Shown here one piece after another: positions 56,752 through 64,000 of a stretch of DNA of 64,000 nucleotides. Numbering within the stretch: the stretch's first letter is position 1; every line of letters starts with the position of its first letter. Origin of the DNA: Ovis canadensis (Eukaryota > Chordata > Mammalia > Artiodactyla > Bovidae). The stretch lies in NCBI RefSeq assembly GCF_042477335.2, contig NC_091247.1:39917501-39981500 (forward strand). Direction: 5' to 3'. The notes below the pieces were generated by a model. It was not told the DNA's origin. It searched no databases and was given only the letters and a program-made list of their open reading frames with translations. Made by a program: the position numbers and the translations under genes.

Positions 56752-56757
56752 TTTATT
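56752..56757 (-). terminator. PLEK: Candidate poly(A) signal of PLEK
   Basis: AATAAA on the minus strand, inside AAATAAATATT. I find no earlier AATAAA between the stop codon and this point. A GTGTTGAGTGTC and CAGTGTGGTG region follows on the same strand. Confidence 0.55.
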
Positions 56758-58004
56758 TCAAAACTTAAAATTGACTCCACGTTAATAAATACTTCTAACA
56801 CTGAATGTAGAAAACTACTGTGCATGTTCTAATACAGTTTACTAAAGAATCACAGAAAGGGCAGTCTTTCACCTCTTGGCCAATGAGAAAACAATCTGGG
56901 GGTAAGAGTAGCCTCAAGGATATTGTGTGAAATTGGAGGAGGGGAGAAGGAGCTGCTAAAATCAAGAACTTTCTACTCTTCTTTCCTCACTAGGGCCTTA
57001 AAATTAAACATTGAAAGTTGGAAAATACACCTTCACAAACATATTTAATTTCTTTCTCAATTTTGGTTTAGAATCATTAGTTGGCAGACAGGATAAAAAA
57101 TAAAAATAAAAAAACTGGAAACAGATACACAATCTGAATCTAGATCAGACCCCTCTGAATGATGATGGACCCATGAGGCCCCTTGTTGGCCAAGCAGGAG
57201 ATGGGACAGCTTGTGCTTAAAGCACACACTTTAAGGCGTGACCACAATCTCAACAACTCGAGCACTGAAGGCACGGTGTGATGTGACGGCCACCTCCACT
57301 TGCAAGCTAAACCTAAGTCCTTTCAGAGCTGTCTTTGTATAAACTTATCATCCCATCAGCTGGCCTGTGATCTAGGCCCTCCACCCTCTAGAGCTGAAGT
57401 GGGGGGCGGGGACATTTCAATCAGGCAGCTGTCCAGCCCCCTCACCCAAGCAGAGACCCCATAGAGAAAACCCCTCTGGCCACTTGTTTCTGTAAACACT
57501 CAAATGAAGCAGAATCTCACAGATTTGGAGTTCCTGCTCCAAATTAGAAATGCTCTCTGGAAAGAGGCAAAGATAGCTTCTTGTCTGACCAGCCCCCAGT
57601 AGAGTGCAACACACCTGCTCTGGGAGGCCTCAGGGAGAGGAGAGGACCCTCAGCTACTCCTAGCTTCCTCGGGTCTTTTCCTCAGAAGACAAAACTTTCC
57701 AGACTGAAGTCACAAGGCTTCAAGCTAAAAACCACCACTGCAGTACTGGCTGTCGGGAAGTTTCTGGTGAGGACAAAAAAGGAAGAAGAGGGTTCTCCTT
57801 GGTGTTGATACATGAACTTGTGCCAAGAGCAGGGGAAGGCAGCAAAAGGGAACAAAAGAGGTTTATGCAATGCTCTTAGTACAGATGGGCAATGGCTTTA
57901 AAGGGAACAGTTGTTTCAGGTTCTGAAGGCCAAGACCTGGTCATGGAGGGACTCCAGCTGCCCTGCCATGGGTATTAGATTGGCAGGCTTTTGAAGCTAG
58001 GGAG

Positions 58005-58130
58005 GACAGGTCTCCCCTAGTTCAACTCCTTCATTTTCCAGAGGAGGACCCTGAGGCCTGAGAGGGTAAGCAACGTCCCTAGGCCACACAGCTTGGCATT
58101 GTCTGGCCAGGGGACACAGAGAGTGGCAGA
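58005..58130 (+). repeat. MIR SINE, antisense within PLEK 3' UTR
   Basis: CATTTTCCAGAGGAGGACCC, TGAGGCCTGAGAGGGTAAG and GCCACACAGCTTGGCA follow MIR in plus orientation, so it is antisense to PLEK. Confidence 0.78.
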
Positions 58131-58300
58131 GAGTCTTCAGCGAGTGATGTGGTCAGTGTGGGTGGACATCATGCAGCATGTGGTTAGTTACATCCAGGAC
58201 CCCCGAGGATGACAATATCCCACCCCTGGGCCTTCTGTTGCAGATGTGGCCAGGCCCTGGACTGAGCTTATCCATGTGGTTCCCTTGGGAGGGAGTGTCT

Positions 58301-58437
58301 TCACTTCCCCGTCCGGGAGGCCACCTGGATGGCTTTGATCCACTCAATGCGCTCCTTGGGGGTAGCTGCTTGCAGGAAATAGTGAACTTCATCAGCCGTG
58401 ATGATCTCAAAGAGGTTCTCTTCTTCACTCTTCTTGC
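58301..58437 (-). CDS. PLEK: Pleckstrin, last coding exon (end of C-terminal PH domain)
   Basis: Encodes the final 44 residues and stop: KKSEEENLFEIITADEVHYF, then LQAATPKERIEWIKAIQVAS and RTGK. This is the end of pleckstrin's second PH domain, including the last strands and the C-terminal helix with its invariant Trp (in IEWIKAIQ). Pleckstrin is a protein kinase C substrate of platelets and leukocytes that binds phosphoinositides at the membrane. The acceptor is CTCTCTCACCAG ending at 58438, and the first two bases complete a Gly codon begun in the previous exon. Compared with human from memory, I see Thr-to-Ile in KERIEW and Met-to-Val in AIQV. The TGA stop lies at 58301-58303. Confidence 0.96.
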
Positions 58438-58606
58438 CTGGTGAGAGAGAAAGTGATGACAGTGAGCATGGGCACCAGAAAAGCCACCTAGCTTGCCCTC
58501 CTTCTGCAAGCAATGAAATCCCTATTTTCCAAGTGTCCTAAGGAAATTAAATGTGATTTTAAAACTTACCATTATTGTATGCTTGTACATTTATATATGT
58601 ATGATT

Positions 58607-58637
<31 letters not shown>

Positions 58638-59777
58638 ATATATATATAGTACTTATACAGACCGGTATGTAGTATGATTGTGTTTGTGTGTTTAAGAAGT
58701 AAGTAAAACACTCAAGGAGAAACATTTTCTTTTATAAGCAAACTAAATTTCTCATTTTTGGACACAGTGTATAATGAGTAACCTGTAATAGTGTCCAGTA
58801 AGTACCTTTCCTCCACTCAAAATATAAATCAAAAGCTGACCTCAATATTAGTTTTCTTAAAAAAGAAATTTAAAAAAAAAGATGTGCCACCAGTCCCATC
58901 AACGTAGTCTAAACTAGCTTTTATCAAGCGCTAAGTCTGCATCTCTACTGAAAGATCAGAAGGCAGAAAACTGGCCGATATTGTGACAAGACTCAAAACA
59001 CATCCATCTCAGATCACAAAGAAGCACACTGCCCACCCTGACAGTGAAGGATGACTCTAAGGGGGGATAGGAGGGAGCAGATCCAGGAATAGTTAAAATC
59101 TAGGCACCTGCAGCTGCAGCATTTCCAGTCCCCCTCTATAGCATCACTGGCCCAAAATGACAAGAGAAACCAGGGTCTGGGGGTCTGAACCGCATCTTCC
59201 TGCTGACACTACTCACTCATTCCTACACCTGAGAAGACGGTCATTTCATCACCAAGTCATAGACCCAAGGGTCAGCTGGTAGGACTCCATCATTCTCCGA
59301 GAAGGAACCAAAACCCAGATTAGTTAGGCAACTCACTCAAAGTTGTGCCCCTAACTAACATAACCCCAGAGCACTTCCTGTTCCCCACACTGCCTCCCGG
59401 CACAAATGTTCCTCTTGTTGTGGGGCATTTCCTATTCTGTAAAGGTGCACTTTGAGGAATGTTGGGCTCCATCACAGGCATGAGGAGGTAAAAAGTCTCC
59501 CCACCCAAGCCGATTCTGAGGTGACAGGTTTTTCTCAGCACTGTGCTAGCATTTATTCAAGGCATCCACAAAACCACTACAGCTCCCAAGACCCAGAGAG
59601 CCAGGACAGCAGTTGAGAGAGAACAGCTTTGGGTCTCTCTGGAGTTTTCAGACAGCGAACTCATTCACGGCTGAGTAAGGGAGGGAGTGAGGGAGTGGTT
59701 GCTGGTGGCTCAGGGTGCACAGGTGTGGGAGAGAGCCCGGGGAGACACACCCCTCTCCCCCCAAAATTCATCCTTAC
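58438..59777 (-). other. PLEK: PLEK intron (last), with TA/TG microsatellite
   Basis: A 1340-bp intron with GTAAG donor and CACCAG acceptor on the minus strand. It contains a compound (TA)n(TG)n(TA)n microsatellite at about 58590-58650. The rest has no recognisable repeat or open frame. Confidence 0.85.
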
Positions 59778-59847
59778 CATCTGGGCTGCTCTCCACTGAA
59801 GTCACCACACAGCCTCTCAAGCGAATTGCTCCCAAGGGATCTTCCCC
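59778..59847 (-). CDS. PLEK: Pleckstrin, penultimate coding exon (C-terminal PH domain)
   Basis: 70 bp (23 codons plus one base) encoding GEDPLGAIRLRGCVVTSVES then SPD and the first base of Gly. This is the middle of the second PH domain (beta-strand LGAIRLRGCVV). Acceptor CTCCTTTAG precedes it and donor G|GTAAGG follows. The phases fit both neighbours exactly. Compared with human from memory, the first residue is Gly rather than Ala, and the RLRG and SSPDG positions also differ. All lie in loop or surface-type positions. Confidence 0.95.
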
Positions 59848-60679
59848 CTAAAGGAGAAAGGAGTCCTTCGTTATGTTTCCAAAGTAAAATACAGGCGTAT
59901 ACTTGATCCTCTGGGTGCAAAAGCCACACAGACTCACTGTGGTTTAAAGAAGAGTGGAAGGAGATTAAAGGGAACCCGTTCTGGATCCTCCACCCCTCTT
60001 CCCACTTCACACAGCGGGGAAGTGGGGAGCTGGACGAGGAGATGCAAGTCAACCTGAGCTTCACATCTGGAGGAAAGTGACAGCTAGGGGAGGTAGGGTA
60101 GCCGAATCATCTTCCCGCTGGAGAACGGCCAGCTGTTTCCAGAGTCCTTTGGCCCCAGGCAACAGACATAGTAGTAGAACCCTCATAGGAGGGAATCAAG
60201 AGAGCCCTGCAGAAGCTGAGGACCCAACCCAGATGGACATGACTCAACTTATTAAGGAAAAAGCCCTCTTCTGAATAGTCAACAGCCTAAATGGTTGGGC
60301 TCAAAAGATGCTCTCATCAAAATAGGCCTAAAAGAGGAATTATCACTTTTTTGCACATTAAACCAAGAGCCCAGTGTTGAGTTGGTTGAGTTCCTCTGAA
60401 AATATCATCTTGGGATAGATAATAAAAAGTTATGTTGTGTTGATCAAATAAATGACCATATAATGATATTTTCTTCCATCCCCTGAGGTTCTGCTGGCCT
60501 CAAAGCCTAAGGTCTCAGATCTTTGCAATGAGAAGGGGTTGGAAAAGGTAGAGGAGGATGAGGAAAAAGAAGAGGGAGGGTGAAGATGAAGGGAGCAGAG
60601 CAGGAAGGTCCCTGGCAGCCCCATGATTAGGAACAGCGCAAGCTTCTACTGGGAGGGTTTATGGAGCACAGTTTCTCAC
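59848..60679 (-). other. PLEK: PLEK intron
   Basis: An 832-bp intron between two coding exons, with a GTGAG donor and TTTAG acceptor. No repeat was recognised inside; a purine-rich run lies at about 60535-60600. Confidence 0.85.
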
Positions 60680-60763
60680 CCCAGCAGGGTCATAGTAATG
60701 CAGGTAGGCAGGGTCTTCTCTCAGAATGAACTTCCTCACTTTCCAGTTCTTCCGCCTATGGCC
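60680..60763 (-). CDS. PLEK: Pleckstrin, third-from-last coding exon (C-terminal PH domain start)
   Basis: 84 bp, exactly 28 codons in phase 0: GHRRKNWKVRKFILREDPAY then LHYYDPAG. It holds beta strands 1-2 of the second PH domain, with the basic KxxWKxRxF-type segment that contacts phosphoinositide headgroups in PH domains. Acceptor GGATATAG has a CCTTCCTTTTCC tract about 20 bp upstream; the donor is GGG|GTGAG. It joins the next exon as DPAG-GEDP. The preceding exon, ending in the strand before GHRRK, was not found up to position 64000. Confidence 0.95.
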
Positions 60764-61139
60764 CTATATCCAGGATCAACATAGGAAAAGGAAGGATGAG
60801 TTTTTAGTCTCACTCAGTACACATAGTCCCTACAGGATAAGTCTTGCTGAATGGAAAGAAGAAAAAAAATAAAGACATTCTATCTCCAGGAGAATTCAGG
60901 TCACAACCCAGGCCTTGTCAGAGATAGCACTAGAACCAATTTACAATTTAGATGTTATTAAATTGTGGGTTAAATTATTTCTAAGATCATCTCGCAGCTT
61001 TAGCATCATACAAGACAGCACTATGTATAACATACTACGTTAGGTAATGTGGGGCTATCAAGAGATTTAAGACATGGCCCTGCTCGTCAAAGAGTTTATA
61101 ATCTATGCGGAAATATAAAATAGCAAATGTCCAAATCAC

Positions 61140-61350
61140 ATAATCTTTATAGATAAGAGTTTTTCAAAGTATTTTTCATTTTATTTTACATATGGTAATG
61201 TAAATTTCCATGGTACCCTCTCCATTCATCTCACCCTCTCTTCCCCTCTCCCCATGTCCATGAGTCTATTCTCTATGTCTGTTTCTCCACTGCTGCCCTG
61301 AAAATAAATTCTTCAGTACCATTTTTCTAGATTCCATATATACAGATTCA
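61140..61350 (-). mobile_element. LINE-1 3' UTR fragment
   Basis: Reverse orientation: TTTCCATGGTACCCTCTCCA, CCCCATGTCCATGAGTCTAT, CTCCACTGCTGCCCTG and TAGATTCCATATATACAG match the ruminant L1 3' UTR. Confidence 0.8.
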
Positions 61351-61384
61351 AAGGATTTTTTAAATTTACTATTTATTATTTGGA

Positions 61385-61595
61385 AACTTCATTTGAGGTT
61401 TTTTTTTTCATTGAAATACAGTTGATTTACAATGTTGTGTTAGTTTCCGGTATACAGCAAAGTGATTCAGTTATACACACACACACGTATATTATTCTTT
61501 TTTAGATACTTTTCCATTATAGGTTATTACAAGATATTGAATATAGTTCCCTATGTATTGAGTATAGTTCCCTGTGCTATTCAGTAGGTCCTAGT
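61385..61595 (-). mobile_element. LINE-1 3' end, older artiodactyl type
   Basis: A T-run, then GAAATACAGTTGATTTACAA, TTCCGGTATACAGCAAAGTG, ATTATAGGTTATTACAAG and GTGCTATTCAGTAGGTCC. This is the reverse of the L1 3' terminus. It carries a short (AC)n near 61477. Confidence 0.82.
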
Positions 61596-62034
61596 TTCAA
61601 AAGATTTAAATGAAAGATATATAATTGTGGTTTGGCATGTCAAAGAGAGCCTCATAAAAACCTTCACTTATCCATGTGGAACACACAGGAGTTAGACGGG
61701 TGGGAAAGAGGTGGGAAGACCATTGACAACAAAAAAGCAGTGGTGGGAATGTCTAAGGCATATTCAGACCCTGATGAGTAAGACCATCAGGCTAGAAGGC
61801 AGGTATAGCAGAAGCAAGTTTGGAAAAGTGGAAGGAGACAGTAAAAATAAGACACAGGGGTTGTTGTCACTGATAGCTTTTGAGTTGGAAGCAAAAGATT
61901 ACTGTAACATTTTAGGAAGATTAATATGCTGACAACATACAGGATGGATCAGCTAGGGGTTAAAGATAAAGCCAGGGGAAATAGAATAAGGTAGAAAGAA
62001 AACCATCAAGAAATGATTATAACAATCCCAGCAA

Positions 62035-62853
62035 AAATTAGCAAGATTGCCGGGAGAAATATCAATAACCTCAGATATGCAGATAACACCACCCTTATGG
62101 CAGGAAGTGAAGAGGAACTAAAAACCCTCTTGAAAGTGAAAGAGGAGAGTGAAAAAGTTTGCTTAAAGCTCAACATTCAGAAAACGAAGATCATGGTATC
62201 CGGTCCCATCACTTCATGGGAAATAGATGGGGAAACAGTGGAAACAGTGTCAGACTTTATTTTGGGGGCTCCAAAATCACTGCAGATGGTGACTGCAGCC
62301 ATGAAATTAAAAGACACTTACTCCTTGGAAGAAAAGTTATGACCAACCTAGATAGCATATTCAAAAGCAGAGACATTACTTTACCAACTAAGGTCCGTCT
62401 AGTCAAGGCTATAGTTTTTCCCGTAGTCATGTATGGATGTGAGAGTTGGACTGTGAAGAAAGCTGAGCCCCGAAAAATTGATGCTTTTGAACTGTGGTGT
62501 TGGAGAAGACTCTTGAGAGTCCCTTGGACTGCAAGGAGATCCAACCAGTCCTTTCTGAAGGAGATCAGCCCTGGGATTTCTTTGGAGGGAATGATGCTGA
62601 AGCTGAAACTCCAGTACTTTGGCCACCTGATGCAAAGAGTTGACTCATTGGAAAAGACTCTGATGCTGGGAGAGATTGAGGGCAGGAGGAGAAGGGGACG
62701 ACAGAGGATGAGATGGCTGGATGGCATCACTGACTCGATGGACGTGAGTCTGAGTGAAGTCCGGGAGTTGGTGATGGACAGGGAGGCCTGGCATGCTGCG
62801 ATTCATGGGGTTGCAAAGAGTCGGACACAACTGAGCAACTGAACTGAACTGAA
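62035..62853 (+). mobile_element. BovB LINE 3' fragment in PLEK intron
   Basis: About 0.82 kb from just before the YADD box (ISKIAGRNINNLRYADN; the box reads YADN, the last Asp lost) to a (TGAAC)n end. A +1 shift near 62265 separates two frames; the second runs 62159-62842. It is antisense to PLEK. Confidence 0.95.
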
Positions 62854-62979
62854 CAACAGGGAGCAGCAATGGAAATTGGAAGCAGTAGTGATTGTTACAG
62901 ACACAATGAGGAAGAACAGGACTTGGCCCTTCCCTAGAGAACCATTGACTCTTCCAATGTCAAACACTGACATTGTCTA

Positions 62980-63065
62980 GACTGTGGGTTTTGAGGCAGG
63001 ATTTATGTCTGTTTCTCTTTGTTCCTCCCATGCCCAGCACTGCGTCTGGCATGTGGGAGCCAATT
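62980..63065 (+). repeat. L2 LINE 3' end fragment
   Basis: GGCAGGATTTATGTCTGTTT, then CATGCCCAGCACTGCGTCTG and GCATGTGGGAG, resemble the L2 terminus. It is short. Confidence 0.5.
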
Positions 63066-63904
63066 CTTTTGTTTGTAATTGCCTTGAATTACCCAGCTAT
63101 TTCAATTAGCTGATAGTAGCTGTTTAAAATGTTGTGCTAAGCCTGATTCTATGGTTTCCTACAGTAAATTCAAGCGACTTTTAACTCCAGAAGTTAAAAA
63201 TATTAAATTAGAAAATATATAGTTTCCATGTTGCCAACATGAAGAATATTCTGTGTTATTTCTGAAGCACCACGTATTAAGAGGCACATACAGAAAGCTT
63301 CCAAAGTGTTTCACTGTGTTTGTATAGGAAGCAATGGAACGTCTGTGATTTTAGCAAATGATGTCTCCTTCATAATACCAGGTCAGAGCACTTTCAAGAA
63401 TGGGTTTAAGTTATTTGGCAGAGCATTTGGTCAAGGAGCTCATCTCCAAAGAACACTCTACTTGCCTGAAGGATGGAGCCAAGAACACCACAGAGTCATA
63501 TGGGAGAAAACAGAATATTTCTATCTGCAACATTATACGGCTTTTGCAAAGCATCAGCTTCTAAATTTCTTGTTACGAGTCCCTGCTCTTTGCCTTAATT
63601 GGTGTTACCCATAGGCTAAGAACACTAAGATTGCTGCCCCACACCATTTTCTCCAGATCTACAGGCATGCAAATCATGTTCTCTTACACAATCACTGGGT
63701 GAGTATCTAGTACTCAGGAGTCAGTGGAAGAGGAAGGCACAGGAGATGTGAAATCAGCCAGGCCTGGCCAACTACCACATTGTCTTGAGGTCCTCACTGG
63801 CACATGATGAGTGTTTTCTGAGGCACTTTAAGGAACGCATGCACAGCTGGGGTTTCCAAGAATTGTTGCTGCTCTGTCAACATCTTCTTTGTGCAACACC
63901 ATTT

Positions 63905-63995
63905 TATATAATGGACTTGAGCATCCATAGATTTCAGTATCCATGGCGGGTCCTAGAACCAGTCCTCTGTGGGTACTGAGGAATGGGTGTACTTA
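63905..63995. mobile_element. Tigger-like DNA transposon fragment
   Basis: GGACTTGAGCATCCATAGAT, TTCAGTATCCATGGCGGGTC and ACTGAGGAATGGGTGTA match the end of a Tigger-type element. Confidence 0.65.
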
Positions 63996-64000
63996 CATTC

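Larger units (their letters stand above)
56735..58300 (-). other. PLEK: PLEK 3' untranslated region
   Basis: Minus-strand sequence from the stop codon (58301-58303) to about 20 bp past the first AATAAA (56752-56757). A GT-rich stretch follows the signal, as expected downstream of a cleavage site. The length of about 1.57 kb is close to what I recall for human PLEK. A MIR lies inside it in antisense. The exact cleavage site is inferred, not observed. Confidence 0.6.
60764..64000 (-). other. PLEK: PLEK intron (partial), repeat-rich
   Basis: More than 3.2 kb of intron lie upstream of the 28-codon exon. It contains two L1 pieces, a BovB, an L2 end and a Tigger-like fragment (listed separately). 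Positions 61040-61140 resemble an old MIR-type piece (GACATGGCCCTGCTCGTCAA). I see no further PLEK exon on the minus strand. The frames at 63306-63614 and 63785-63979 are on the opposite strand and not credible genes. Confidence 0.7.

Noticed and set aside
62035..62853. AGCAA pair as a BovB target-site duplication in the PLEK intron
   Set aside because: Only 5 bp and not at matching distances from the element ends.
63306..63614. 102-codon plus-strand frame near the window end
   Set aside because: It lies in a PLEK intron on the opposite strand, with no recognisable domain or repeat-encoded motif.
60764..64000. A further upstream PLEK exon
   Set aside because: I looked on the minus strand for the segment that should precede GHRRKNW and for a donor in phase 0 and found none; it must lie beyond the window.

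Overview
This is nuclear DNA from a ruminant, most likely a bovid. The evidence is the repeat set: many BovB (RTE-type LINE) copies, Bov-A2 and Bov-tA SINEs, CHR SINEs and ruminant-type L1 3' ends, on top of older mammal-wide repeats (L2, MIR, MLT1, MER5A-like, Tigger-like, old L1). The sequence alone does not separate cattle from sheep, goat or another bovid. Nothing bacterial, viral-genomic or CRISPR-like is present.

Only one host protein-coding gene is supported: the 3' end of PLEK (pleckstrin) on the minus strand. Three coding exons (60680-60763, 59778-59847, 58301-58437) have consensus splice sites and matching phases. Together they encode about the last 96 residues, which form most of the C-terminal PH domain. 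A 3' UTR of about 1.57 kb runs to a single AATAAA near 56752. Earlier PLEK exons must lie beyond position 64000.

Positions 1 to about 56.7 kb are intergenic DNA downstream of PLEK and consist almost entirely of layered transposable elements. I count twelve BovB copies covering about 17 kb, roughly a quarter of the window. One (12750-16092) is near full length, with recognisable endonuclease and reverse-transcriptase regions broken by frameshifts and stops. The other eleven lack their 5' ends. Several copies still show target-site duplications, so insertion order can be read directly. Examples are a CHR SINE at the edge of a 28-bp minisatellite, a Bov-A2 that landed in the target-site duplication of a BovB, a 300-bp solo LTR inside a Bov-tA, and a BovB whose 5' part is inverted (twin priming).

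Region by region: 1-6.5 kb holds BovB, Bov-A2 and old L1. 6.5-9 kb holds two LTR-like stretches and a BovB piece. 9-17 kb holds two BovB copies and an old antisense L1 split by younger insertions. 17-24 kb is mostly unassigned, with MIR, L2, L1 and Tigger-like pieces. 24-30 kb holds BovB, CHR, L2 and the solo LTR. 30-40 kb holds the twin-primed BovB, an MLT1 LTR, a young L1 and the nested BovB/Bov-A2. 40-44 kb is a block of L2 fragments all in one orientation. 44-49 kb holds two BovB copies in opposite orientation. 49-56.7 kb holds old L1 broken by SINEs, plus MIRs. 56.7-64 kb is the 3' part of PLEK.

Repeat family names come from recognising consensus sequences from memory, and boundaries without a stated target-site duplication are approximate.
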